From positions 434,001 to 498,000 of the forward strand of contig JAJTCM010000003.1 of the NCBI GenBank assembly GCA_021325675.1: a DNA stretch of 64,000 nt, in the 5' to 3' direction. Source of the stretch: Crocinitomicaceae bacterium (GTDB lineage: Bacteria > Bacteroidota > Bacteroidia > Flavobacteriales_D > Crocinitomicaceae). The notes under the pieces are model-generated. The model saw nothing but the letters and a program-made list of their open reading frames with translations. It did no database searches and was not told where the DNA came from. Below, piece after piece: positions 33,299 through 41,021 of this stretch; position 1 is the stretch's first letter, and each line of letters opens with the position of its first letter. The translations under genes were made by a program, and so were the position numbers.

Positions 33299-33612
33299 AA
33301 AAAGGAGATCTCATCCTGATTCCTTTTCCGTTTACGAATCTCAAAGGCAATAAAATTCGTCCTGCTTTAATCCTGCTTACCACAGAATTAGACGTCACCG
33401 TTGCATTTATCACTTCCGAATCAAAATGGAAAGACGAATTTGACCTGGAAGTCACGCCCAATGATATGAATGGTTTAAAAGCTGATTCCATCATCCGTTT
33501 AAGCAAACTGGCTACAATTGAAAAAGATCTTGTATTAGGAAAACTAGGAGAATTAAACAGAAAAGAAATGCGTCATATGAATTCAAACCTGAAAGCTTTA
33601 TTCCAGCTTTAA
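33295..33612 (+). CDS. PemK/MazF-family toxin (mRNA interferase)
   Basis: A 105-aa protein beginning at GTG 33295. The motif KGDLILIPFPFTNLKGNKIRP is the PemK/MazF signature, with the RPALIL strand and a later DSIIRLSKLATI strand (the conserved Arg-Ser/Thr region of the RNase site). It is of normal length for the family and expected to cleave mRNA when unbound. GTG start inside the antitoxin stop suggests translational coupling. Its last 15 bases overlap the convergent glycosyltransferase-like gene. Confidence 0.9.
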   Translation: MKKGDLILIPFPFTNLKGNKIRPALILLTTELDVTVAFITSESKWKDEFDLEVTPNDMNGLKADSIIRLSKLATIEKDLVLGKLGELNRKEMRHMNSNLKALFQL

Positions 33613-34551
33613 ATACCTGCTCAGATATTCCTGCTCCTTCTGTCCCTTCGTCGGGATTAAAATTGCTTTTTTACCGAGTACCCGGATATCCATAATAGTC
33701 GAATAGCCCGAACGCGAAATAATGCAGTCACTTTGAAAGAATAGCTCATCATTTTTTTTCAGCTGCTTCGCCGGGAAATAGTTGAAATTTTTATTCTTGT
33801 TTTTGATTTTCAAAGAAGCCGGGTGCAGCACTGCCACTTTTTTATCCCTGAAGTCAATTTTCCGGGAAATTTCGGCGAATAATTGCAGCGAATAAGGCTC
33901 CGGCCCCGAAAGCACAATCAAATAATCATAATGCTGCGTTTTTTTCAACGGAACCTTTAAATTTTCCGGCTTTTTAAGCTCAAACCTGCTGTACCAGCCA
34001 ATGTAATTCAAATCCGGGTGCTTTAGCGGCTTGCTGAGCTTTCCTGCGAGCGTATTTTTTTCATCATCCAAAACCCAGAGCGATGTAAACTTCCGCAGCC
34101 GTTTTTCATGCCAGCGCTGTACCAAAAAAGCAATTTTCGGGATGGGCAAATGCAGCTGGTGCGTCACAAAAACCGAAGGAATCCCCTCCACCCGGAAGCC
34201 GTAACGATGATCGGAAACAACCAGCTCAATATCCTGTTTACGGCACAAATCTTTTGCACTTTGCGCTTCTTTCTTCACGGCTCCCAAAAAGCGGCTTCGC
34301 TGTTTCCATAAATCCCAGCCCCAGTTTCCTTTGCCGGAAAAACGAAAGTTGTAGCCCTCCAGTTCCTCGTAAATCAATTCCGGCAGATAACTGACGAAAA
34401 CCTGCTTTTGCTCTTTGTTGCAAGCAATAATAACCGTATTTCCCTGGTCTTCCAGTTGCCGGATAATCCCGATGGAACGCGTCACATGCCCAAGCCCCCA
34501 ATCCAGGACTGCATATAAAATTCGTTTATCGTGAACTTCGGAAATCTGCAT
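33598..34551 (-). CDS. GT28/MurG-like glycosyltransferase
   Basis: A 317-aa protein from ATG 34551 (a TTG 15 bases earlier is less likely). The N-terminus, RILYAVLDWGLGHVTRSIGI, is the G-loop region of UDP-sugar GT-B transferases of the GT28/MurG type; the C-terminal half has YLIVLSGPEPYS and SRSGYSTIMDIRVLGKKAIL, which match the nucleotide-sugar binding helix. Membrane-peripheral enzyme, substrate unknown; many Bacteroidota carry such a protein annotated simply as glycosyltransferase. Convergent with the toxin gene, overlapping it by 15 nt. Confidence 0.82.
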   Translation of the reverse strand: MQISEVHDKRILYAVLDWGLGHVTRSIGIIRQLEDQGNTVIIACNKEQKQVFVSYLPELIYEELEGYNFRFSGKGNWGWDLWKQRSRFLGAVKKEAQSAKDLCRKQDIELVVSDHRYGFRVEGIPSVFVTHQLHLPIPKIAFLVQRWHEKRLRKFTSLWVLDDEKNTLAGKLSKPLKHPDLNYIGWYSRFELKKPENLKVPLKKTQHYDYLIVLSGPEPYSLQLFAEISRKIDFRDKKVAVLHPASLKIKNKNKNFNYFPAKQLKKNDELFFQSDCIISRSGYSTIMDIRVLGKKAILIPTKGQKEQEYLSRYLKLE

Positions 34552-34661
34552 ATCGTAAAAATACAAAGAATGGAGAATTTAGAATTGAAAATGTAGAATT
34601 AGTTAGGGGCAATATCCATGGTTTCTATGTTAACTACGTGCACTATGTGGTCAAAAGTAGC

Positions 34662-34669
34662 TATATTTG
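34662..34669 (+). promoter_or_regulatory. -7 promoter box for trmB
   Basis: TATATTTG, 9 bases before the ATG at 34679. The in-frame TTG at 34667 is part of the box. Confidence 0.6.
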
Positions 34670-34678
34670 CCGCTTCAA

Positions 34679-35356
34679 ATGGCAAAAAACAAATTACGCA
34701 GGTTTAGGGAAATGAAAGAATGGCCGAATTGCTTCGAGCCTACCCTTGATGCTGACACCCGGGAGGAATTTGACCTCAAAGGCAAGTGGAACGAGGATTA
34801 CTTCGGCAACGAAAACCCGATTGTCCTGGAACTGGGTTGCGGAAAAGGCGAATATACCATCGGACTGGCGAACCATTTTCCGGGCAAAAACTTCATTGGC
34901 CTGGACATCAAAGGTGCACGGATCTGGGTTGGCGCGGGCGAAGCTATGGAGAAAGAAATGAAGAATGTTGCTTTCCTGCGGACAAAAATCGATTTCATCA
35001 CGGATTATTTCGGGCAAGGTGAAATTGACGAAATCTGGCTGACATTTTCCGATCCGCAGCCTAAAAAACCGCGCAAACGCCTGACTTCAAAGCTATTCGT
35101 TGACCGTTACCGCCAAATCCTGAAACCGGGAGGAATTATCCACATGAAAACGGACAGCGATTTGTTGTTCGAATCGACCTTGGAAGAAATTAAGGAAAAT
35201 AACTATCACCTGCTGGAATCAACCTGGGATTTATACAATGATATCAGCCAGGATCTCGATCCGGTTACCAAAGACATTTTCCACATCAAAACGCATTACG
35301 AAAAGCTCTTCACCGCAAAAGGATCGGTTATCAAATACTGTAAATTCAAATTATGA
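34679..35356 (+). CDS. trmB: tRNA (guanine-N7-)-methyltransferase TrmB
   Basis: A 225-aa SAM-dependent methyltransferase making m7G46 in tRNA. Motif I is VLELGCGKGEYTIGLA, motif II FIGLDIKGARIWVGA, and the TrmB-specific IWLTFSDPQPKKPRKRLTS carries the D-P and Lys/Arg residues that contact tRNA. FVDRYRQILKPGG follows. Length and motif order are standard. It is single, with a short leader after a TAnnTTTG box. Convergent with lhgO. Confidence 0.95.
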   Translation: MAKNKLRRFREMKEWPNCFEPTLDADTREEFDLKGKWNEDYFGNENPIVLELGCGKGEYTIGLANHFPGKNFIGLDIKGARIWVGAGEAMEKEMKNVAFLRTKIDFITDYFGQGEIDEIWLTFSDPQPKKPRKRLTSKLFVDRYRQILKPGGIIHMKTDSDLLFESTLEEIKENNYHLLESTWDLYNDISQDLDPVTKDIFHIKTHYEKLFTAKGSVIKYCKFKL

Positions 35357-35392
35357 GTGATAAACTATTCGTCACTCAACATTCATAATTCA

Positions 35393-36604
35393 TCATTTCA
35401 AATTGAAGTGTTTCTCCGCTTCTTCAGCAATATATCCGCCAATCGCGAGTGACGCAGTTGCAGCCGGTGACGGTGCGTTCAGTACGTGAATGGAATTGCC
35501 GTGGTACTCGATCCGGAAATCATCGCGGGTGTCGCCGTCATCACGAAGAAGCAAAGCCCTCACTCCTGCCCTTCCCGGTTTGATATCGTCCATCGTGAGA
35601 TCTGGAATTAAGCCCTGTAACGTTTTAAGGAATAATTTTTTGGAGAAAGCCCGGCGGTATTCGTCGATGCCGTATTTCATATTTTTAAAGAACAGTTTCC
35701 AGGTTCCTTTGTAAGTCAGTGCATCCCACGAATCACGGAAAGAGAAATCCGTTTTTCCGTAGCCTTCGCGCTTGAATGTAAACACGGCGTTTGGCCCGCA
35801 TTCCGTATCTCCGTTGGTCATACGCGTAAAATGCACGCCCAGGAAAGGGAATTCCGGGTTAGGGACCGGGTAGATCAGGTTTTTTACTTTATGTTTGGCC
35901 TGGTCGGTCAATTCGTAGTAATCACCGCGGAAACCGACAACCTTTTCTTTCAGCTTCACGCCGTCTTTGCGCGCCAGGCGGTCGGCCTGTAAACCGGCAC
36001 AAAAAACAACATACGAAGCCTCTACGTTTCCTTTATTGGTGATGATCGTGGAATGATCGGCGTGTTTTTCAACTCCCGTCACTTCATGCTCCAGCATCAG
36101 CTTGCTGTTGGGGTTGGTAGCCAGGGCAAGCTCCACCATTTTTTCCGTAGCGCCGCGAAAATCGATAATTCCCGTGCATGGAACCCAAATCCCGGCGATG
36201 CCGCGTACATGCGGCTCAATTTCCTGGATCCGCTTAGCATCGATTTTTTCAATTCCTTCGATCCCGTTCGCAATCCCGTTGTTGAAGATTTTTTCCATGA
36301 AGGGCAATTCGCTCTCTTTTGTAGCAACAACAACCTTTCCGCAAATATCGTGTGCAATATTGTGCTCTTTCGCAAAAGCAACCAGCTCATGACGGCCGGC
36401 CACGCAGTTTTTAGCTTTCAGTGAACCGGGCGTGTAATACAAACCGGAGTGGATCACACCCGAGTTATGTCCCGTTTGGTGATCAGCCAGCAGCTTTTCT
36501 TTTTCAATCAAAACCAGGTTCAATGCCGGGTATTTCGCCTGAAGCTTGTAAAGTGTTGCTGCACCTACGATCCCTCCACCAATGATTGCAACGTCGTATC
36601 TCAT
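35393..36604 (-). CDS. lhgO: L-2-hydroxyglutarate oxidase
   Basis: A 403-aa FAD-dependent DAO-family oxidase starting at ATG 36604; the 19 codons upstream lie over the promoter and are rejected. The dinucleotide motif VAIIGGGIVGAATLYKL is at the N-terminus, followed by ADHQTGHNSGVIHSGLYY, the LhgO signature, and near the end GRAGVRALLLRDDG and HVLNAPSPAATASLAIG. The enzyme oxidises L-2-hydroxyglutarate to 2-oxoglutarate and passes electrons to the membrane quinone pool. A -7 box lies 16 bases upstream and an 18-bp inverted repeat just beyond it. Confidence 0.92.
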   Translation of the reverse strand: MRYDVAIIGGGIVGAATLYKLQAKYPALNLVLIEKEKLLADHQTGHNSGVIHSGLYYTPGSLKAKNCVAGRHELVAFAKEHNIAHDICGKVVVATKESELPFMEKIFNNGIANGIEGIEKIDAKRIQEIEPHVRGIAGIWVPCTGIIDFRGATEKMVELALATNPNSKLMLEHEVTGVEKHADHSTIITNKGNVEASYVVFCAGLQADRLARKDGVKLKEKVVGFRGDYYELTDQAKHKVKNLIYPVPNPEFPFLGVHFTRMTNGDTECGPNAVFTFKREGYGKTDFSFRDSWDALTYKGTWKLFFKNMKYGIDEYRRAFSKKLFLKTLQGLIPDLTMDDIKPGRAGVRALLLRDDGDTRDDFRIEYHGNSIHVLNAPSPAATASLAIGGYIAEEAEKHFNLK

Positions 36605-36620
36605 AATCTTAATTTCGCTG

Positions 36621-36628
36621 CAAAGATA
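36621..36628 (-). promoter_or_regulatory. -7 promoter box for lhgO
   Basis: TATCTTTG on the minus strand, 16 bases before the ATG. Confidence 0.65.
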
Positions 36629-36634
36629 AGAAGA

Positions 36635-36686
36635 AGTGATGAATGTTGAACGATGAATCATGAATCAGCGTTCAACATTCATCACT
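36635..36686. repeat. Perfect 18-bp inverted repeat upstream of lhgO
   Basis: AGTGATGAATGTTGAACG (36635-36652) and its exact reverse complement (36669-36686) flank a 16-base centre. It lies 6 bases beyond the lhgO -7 box. Similar words (CACTCAACATTCATAATTCATC) occur at 35375-35396 on the other side of lhgO, so it seems to belong to a dispersed intergenic repeat family. Confidence 0.85.
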
Positions 36687-36785
36687 CCTCATTCTCAGAT
36701 AACAAAAGTTATTTTTTTGCTAAAATGCTATGCGAGCGTAACTATTTGCCGTAACTTGCGTTAAACTGGAACCAACAAATGTGAT

Positions 36786-37097
36786 ATGAAAGCGAAATTG
36801 TTCTTCTTATTTTTAGTATTTGCAAGTTGTTCATTCGCACAGGATTTACCTGAAGTGGCTATTTCCGGCGTAGGCATTTATCCAAATCCTTTCAATGAGC
36901 AAATCTTTGTTCAGAATAAAAACCAGTCCGATACGGATAAGATTGATAAAATCGAAATTTACACAGAGCAGTACCAAAAATTGCTTTCTGTCACGCGTAC
37001 CAATGTCATTGACGCCAATCAGCTTCAAAAAGGGACTTATTTCCTGAAAATCTATTACCCAGACCAGGTAATTATCCGCAAAGTGGTTAAAAAATAA
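36786..37097 (+). CDS. Minimal T9SS type A protein: signal peptide plus sorting domain only
   Basis: A 103-aa protein with a signal peptide (MKAKLFFLFLVFASCSFA) and, right after it, a type A T9SS sorting domain (VGIYPNPFNEQIFVQN; IEIYTEQYQKLLSV; KGTYFLKIYYPDQVIIRKVV). There is no passenger between the two. Such proteins could be truncated remnants, or small surface proteins in which the domain itself is the product. The intact start, intact end and good codon structure speak against recent decay. It is alone, between a repeat-rich gap and a repeat cluster. Confidence 0.85.
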   Translation: MKAKLFFLFLVFASCSFAQDLPEVAISGVGIYPNPFNEQIFVQNKNQSDTDKIDKIEIYTEQYQKLLSVTRTNVIDANQLQKGTYFLKIYYPDQVIIRKVVKK

Positions 37098-37099
37098 TA

Positions 37100-37172
37100 T
37101 TAATGTGATAATATGCTACTTATTGTGAATCCCAATTAGCACATTAGCATATGAAACCATTAGCACATTAAC
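37100..37172. repeat. Intergenic AT-rich repeat cluster, TTAGCACATTAGCATA family, copy 1
   Basis: Contains AATGTGATAATATGCTA (shared exactly with the copy at 38998) and CAATTAGCACATTAGCATAT (shared exactly with the copy at 56930), plus a further ATTAGCACATTAAC. Lies between two convergent genes. Confidence 0.75.
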
Positions 37173-37174
37173 TT

Positions 37175-37960
37175 TCATCGGGCGTCCTGTATTTTCCTTA
37201 CAACCTTCACTGTCCATGAGCGCGGGAAAAAGCGTGCAGCATTCGCCATCAGGTAATTCATAAAGCCGTGGACTGCAACCGCTTTCCCATTCATCATCGC
37301 TTTATGGCCGTAAGCTGCCACCTCCTGTGAAGCCGGTAATTTTTTCCCTTTCACCAGCTTGCTGTTTTCCATCGCTGCAGCGGCCTGGAACCCACTTTCA
37401 GTTGCACCGGGACACAAAGCTGTTACCGTAATCCCATAAGGTTTTACTTCGTTGCCGATCGCTTCCGAAAAATGAAGCACATAAGCTTTTGTCGCATAAT
37501 AAACTGCCATCGTCGGGCCGGGCTGGAACGCTGCTGTTGAAGCCACATTCATAATCTTCCCTTTTTTGGCTTTGATCATATCCCGGATATACACATGTGT
37601 CAGGTGAGTCAATATCGTTATATTCAGCTGGATCATCGCATTTGTTTTGTCCCAGTCTGCTTCATGGAAAAAACCAAAATCACCGAAACCGGCGTTGTTG
37701 ACGAGGTAATCCACAAAAATGCCTTTCTCCTGCGTAAACGCGTAGACTTTTTCAGGGCTGCTTATTTCCGATAAATCCAGCGGCAGAACATGAACATCAA
37801 TTCCGTACTGCTTTTCCAGGTGGTTTTTCAATTCGTTGAGCTTGTCTTCACTGCGGGCCACAAGAACCAGATTGTCCCCTGCTTTCGCGTGAATTAGTGC
37901 CAGTTCATAACCAATTCCGCCCGAAGCGCCTGTAATTAATGCTGTTTTTCCTGTCGTCAT
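37175..37960 (-). CDS. Short-chain dehydrogenase/reductase (SDR)
   Basis: A 261-aa classical SDR. Cofactor motif TGASGGIG begins at residue 10, NNAG is at 88-91, and the catalytic triad is S141, Y154 and K158 (YYATK). The N-terminal strand-turn with R36 after LVLVA suggests NADP(H) preference. Family resemblance is closest to DltE/YqjQ-type SDRs of unknown substrate. Monocistronic, with a perfect TAnnTTTG box upstream. Confidence 0.9.
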   Translation of the reverse strand: MTTGKTALITGASGGIGYELALIHAKAGDNLVLVARSEDKLNELKNHLEKQYGIDVHVLPLDLSEISSPEKVYAFTQEKGIFVDYLVNNAGFGDFGFFHEADWDKTNAMIQLNITILTHLTHVYIRDMIKAKKGKIMNVASTAAFQPGPTMAVYYATKAYVLHFSEAIGNEVKPYGITVTALCPGATESGFQAAAAMENSKLVKGKKLPASQEVAAYGHKAMMNGKAVAVHGFMNYLMANAARFFPRSWTVKVVRKIQDAR

Positions 37961-37979
37961 TTGCTTTGATTTTATGCTG

Positions 37980-37987
37980 CAAAGTTA
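37980..37987 (-). promoter_or_regulatory. -7 promoter box for the SDR gene
   Basis: TAACTTTG on the minus strand, 19 bases before the ATG at 37960. Confidence 0.65.
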
Positions 37988-38044
37988 GGTGAAAGCTTTC
38001 GCCAGGCAGCTAACATTTGTTAGGAAATCCCAAAATCGGGTTGC

Positions 38045-38074
38045 TTTGGATTCAGTTTTTATTTCGTAACTTCG
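38045..38074 (+). promoter_or_regulatory. Promoter of gldA
   Basis: TTTG at 38045, 18-bp spacer, TAACTTCG at 38067 (one base off TAnnTTTG), 17 bases before the ATG. Confidence 0.5.
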
Positions 38075-38091
38075 CACTTCAATCGAGTAAC

Positions 38092-38997
38092 ATGTCCATA
38101 GAAGTTAAAAATCTGACCAAATTTTACGGGGAACAGGCAGCTGTTCACGATATTTCCTTTACGATTAACAAAGGTGAAATCGTTGGATTTTTAGGGCCGA
38201 ACGGTGCGGGAAAATCAACCACGATGAAAATCATTACGGGTTTTATTCCTTCTTCCGCAGGCGAAGTGAAAGTGTGCGGTATGACCGTCGATCTCGACAG
38301 CCTGGAAACACGCCGTAAAATCGGGTATCTGCCGGAAAACAACCCGCTGTATCTTGATATGTACGTTCGTGAATACCTCGAATTTGTCGGTAAAATCTAT
38401 AAAGTTCCCAACCTGAAACAGCGCGTGGATGAAATGATCCTGCAAGTTGGGCTTGAAGTGGAACAAAACAAACAGATCGGGATGCTTTCCAAGGGCTACC
38501 GCCAGCGTGTGGGACTTGCCCAGGCGATTATCCACGATCCGGAAGTGCTGATCCTCGATGAGCCAACCTCCGGGCTTGACCCGAATCAATTGGTTGAAAT
38601 CCGCGAGCTGATCAAAAAAATCGGGAAACAGAAAACCGTGATGCTCTCCACGCACATCATGCAGGAGGTAGAAGCGATTTGTGACCGCGTCATCATCATC
38701 AAGCGCGGACAGATCGTAGCCGACGACATCGCAGAAAACCTGCAGCACGAAGTGAACATGCAGGTCGTTTATGTTGAGTTCGACCGCGCCATCACTAAAA
38801 ATCAGCTGAGCAAAATCCCCGGCGTATCGAAAGTCCAGGCGCTCGAAAGCGAAAATACCTGGCTGATCGAATCCACCGACCCGGATGATCTCCGTAAAGC
38901 AATTGCAGCTTTTGCCCAGAAAAATGACTTGCTCGCGTTAACGATCCGTAAGGAAGAACGCTCGCTGGAAGAGGTGTTTAAGGCACTGACGAAATAA
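38092..38997 (+). CDS. gldA: Gliding-motility ABC transporter ATP-binding protein GldA
   Basis: A 301-aa ABC ATPase; the start is ATG 38092 because the 25 codons upstream are promoter sequence. Walker A GPNGAGKS is at 35-42, followed by the Q-loop region (PENNPLYLDMYVREYL), signature LSKGYRQRVGLAQAI, Walker B VLILDEPTSGLD and H-loop STHIMQEVEAI. The C-terminal extension (about 215-301) with SIEEVF-like RSLEEVFKALTK matches GldA, which pairs with the permeases GldF and GldG in gliding Bacteroidota. Neither permease gene is here, as is usual for gldA. Distinction from other ABC-2 type ATPases rests on overall resemblance. Confidence 0.85.
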   Translation: MSIEVKNLTKFYGEQAAVHDISFTINKGEIVGFLGPNGAGKSTTMKIITGFIPSSAGEVKVCGMTVDLDSLETRRKIGYLPENNPLYLDMYVREYLEFVGKIYKVPNLKQRVDEMILQVGLEVEQNKQIGMLSKGYRQRVGLAQAIIHDPEVLILDEPTSGLDPNQLVEIRELIKKIGKQKTVMLSTHIMQEVEAICDRVIIIKRGQIVADDIAENLQHEVNMQVVYVEFDRAITKNQLSKIPGVSKVQALESENTWLIESTDPDDLRKAIAAFAQKNDLLALTIRKEERSLEEVFKALTK

Positions 38998-39145
38998 TGT
39001 GATAATATGCTAATGTGCTAATTAGTTAATTCACTTCGTGGCTGCTCCCACGCTAGATTTTCGCAAATAAATTCGTTATTCTCCTGGTATTGACATTTTA
39101 AGCATTTACCATTAGCACATTAAATTATTAGCATATTAGCAATTA
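38998..39145. repeat. Intergenic AT-rich repeat cluster, copy 2, with inverted arms
   Basis: Starts with AATGTGATAATATGCTA and TGTGCTAATTAG and ends with CCATTAGCACATTAAATTA and TTAGCATATTAGC, so the two ends are roughly inverted around an unrelated centre. Directly abuts the MFS start codon; no TAnnTTTG promoter was found for that gene. Confidence 0.7.
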
Positions 39146-40306
39146 ATGAAAGCGTATTCTTCCAATTTCTGGCTGGCATGTGTATCCATGTTCCTGTTCA
39201 TCACCAGCTTCAATCTCATTCTTCCGGAGCTGAACGCTTTTATTACAAGCCTGGGAGGTGAACACCAGAAAGGGCTCATCATTACTATTTTTACTATTTC
39301 CGCGGCACTTTCGCGGCCTTTTTCAGGGAAATTATCCGACTATATCGGGCGCAAGCGTGTTATGTATTTCGGTATTTTCGTTTGCGCTGCCGTCAGTCTC
39401 CTCTACCCGCTTTCGACTTCCATCTGGTTTTTCCTGCTGCTTCGGTTTTTGCACGGTTTCAGCGCCGGTTTTACGCCTACGGGGGCTACGGCACTGATCA
39501 CCGATTTGCTGCCTGCCGACCGGCGCGGGGCCGGAATGGGACTTTGGGGAACGTTTATTTCCCTGGGGATCGGCGCAGGACAGGCAGGAAGCTTTCTTGT
39601 GGTTCGCCACCTCGGTATGGAAGGCCTTTTTTTCACCGCTTGCGGACTCGCGCTGCTTTCGAGTATCTTGCTTTTTTCAGTGCAGGAAACCCTGCAAAAC
39701 CAGGTCCCTTTTGAGCGCCGGCAATTACTGGTCAACTGGGGCGACGTTTTCGAGCGGAATGTGCTTCCTTCAGCCATAGTAATGTTCCTCTCGGCGATTT
39801 GCTCAGGGATTATTTTCGTAATGTCGGCTGAAATGTCTTCTTTTCTTAAAATCCCAAATAAAGGCTGGTTTTTCCTGTTTTACGTTTTGTCTACGATTAT
39901 ATTGCGGCTATTTACGGCACGTGTATCCGACATTATCGGTCGCCGGCAAACGCTCCTGCTGGGCATGTCCATTTTAATTATCAGCATGTTCCTGATCGCT
40001 ACTTCAAGCGGCTTGCTTTCCTATACAATCGGCGCCATTGTTTTCGGGCTGGCTACCGGGGTTTCAAGCCCTACGCTTTTCGCCTGGACGGCTGACCTTT
40101 CACCGGAATCGCGGCGCGGCGTTGGGGCCGGAACAATGTTCATCGCTATGGAATTAGGCGTGATGCTCGGCTCGTTTTGCACCACTTTTTTATATGATAA
40201 CACTTTTAAAAGTGTGATCCCGACTTTCTTTTTCGGGATGTTTTCGGCTGCCGTGGCCTGCATCTATCTTCTCTGGCATTTAAAGTTCAAAAAATCAGTC
40301 ACCTGA
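39146..40306 (+). CDS. MFS transporter
   Basis: A 386-aa major facilitator with about twelve hydrophobic helices. The motif A loop between helices 2 and 3 reads GKLSDYIGRKRV and recurs between helices 8 and 9 (ARVSDIIGRRQT). Such transporters export drugs or take up small metabolites by proton coupling; there is nothing here that fixes the substrate. The ATG follows directly on a repeat cluster, so either the repeat carries the promoter or transcription comes from gldA upstream (148 bp away). Confidence 0.92.
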   Translation: MKAYSSNFWLACVSMFLFITSFNLILPELNAFITSLGGEHQKGLIITIFTISAALSRPFSGKLSDYIGRKRVMYFGIFVCAAVSLLYPLSTSIWFFLLLRFLHGFSAGFTPTGATALITDLLPADRRGAGMGLWGTFISLGIGAGQAGSFLVVRHLGMEGLFFTACGLALLSSILLFSVQETLQNQVPFERRQLLVNWGDVFERNVLPSAIVMFLSAICSGIIFVMSAEMSSFLKIPNKGWFFLFYVLSTIILRLFTARVSDIIGRRQTLLLGMSILIISMFLIATSSGLLSYTIGAIVFGLATGVSSPTLFAWTADLSPESRRGVGAGTMFIAMELGVMLGSFCTTFLYDNTFKSVIPTFFFGMFSAAVACIYLLWHLKFKKSVT

Positions 40307-40342
40307 GATCATACTAAACCGTGTAAGTATGTAAAAAATGTG

Positions 40343-40350
40343 TATCTTTG
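40343..40350 (+). promoter_or_regulatory. -7 promoter box for the 196-aa membrane protein
   Basis: TATCTTTG, full consensus, 48 bases before the ATG at 40399. Confidence 0.6.
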
Positions 40351-40398
40351 GTACAAATTTCACACTGTATTACCCTTTAAAACCGACATAAAAAAAAC

Positions 40399-40989
40399 AT
40401 GAAATCGCTCAAATCCATCTTATTTATCAGCATCCTGAGTTTCCTTATGCTCGAGCTTGGTTTTTTCCTTGAAGGCTTTTTACAATACATTCTTTTTTCG
40501 CTGGTGGCCATCATATATTTCGTGCTGCTGTTCCTCTTTTACGGGTACCTGAAAGACAAAGAACGTGACAAAGGCAAAACTTTCGTTTTCATTATCCTGG
40601 TATTGCTACCTCTGATTTCAGCGCTTTTCAACCCGACTTTTTACCTGCACGGCGTTTCAGATAAGCAAATTATGCTTGTAGCAACACAGAACGGCGGCGA
40701 AAACATCAAACGTCCTTCTACGCTTACCTTACTGAAAGACAGCACTTACAGGCTGAAAGAATACGGTTTTTGGATGAATTCCGAAGAAGAAGGCAAATTC
40801 GAAATCCGCAACAACAAAATCATCCTGGAGCTGCCGAAATACAAATATTACCTCAAAATCAAGAATATCCGGATGCAGAAAAAAATCTGCTCGCTCAAGC
40901 CGGACCGTAAAACGGATTATTCGAACTGTTTCGTGATCGATAAAGTGGACAACGAGTTCGTGAAAGAACTGACTAAGAAGAAGAATTAA
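40399..40989 (+). CDS. Hypothetical membrane protein with soluble C-terminal domain
   Basis: A 196-aa protein. Three hydrophobic helices occupy residues about 4-85 (ILFISILSFLMLELGFFLEG; ILFSLVAIIYFVLLFLFYGY; FVFIILVLLPLISALF). The remaining 110 residues form a soluble beta-rich domain (STLTLLKDSTYRLKEYGFWM; GKFEIRNNKIILEL) typical of lipocalin-like or DUF-type Bacteroidota domains, ending in a Lys-rich tail. I do not recognise a named family. It has its own promoter and no operon partner. Confidence 0.78.
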   Translation: MKSLKSILFISILSFLMLELGFFLEGFLQYILFSLVAIIYFVLLFLFYGYLKDKERDKGKTFVFIILVLLPLISALFNPTFYLHGVSDKQIMLVATQNGGENIKRPSTLTLLKDSTYRLKEYGFWMNSEEEGKFEIRNNKIILELPKYKYYLKIKNIRMQKKICSLKPDRKTDYSNCFVIDKVDNEFVKELTKKKN

Positions 40990-41000
40990 GTTCTATTCCT

Positions 41001-41008
41001 TACCTTTG
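41001..41008 (+). promoter_or_regulatory. -7 promoter box for the DEAD-box-like gene
   Basis: TACCTTTG, full consensus, 13 bases before the ATG at 41022. Confidence 0.6.
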
Positions 41009-41021
41009 CGGCAAAAAACGT

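Noticed and set aside
40321-40350. TGTAA words before the 196-aa membrane protein as further regulon sites
   Set aside because: They lie 14 and 22 bp before the -7 box, not 28 and 49, and the -7 box is a normal consensus.
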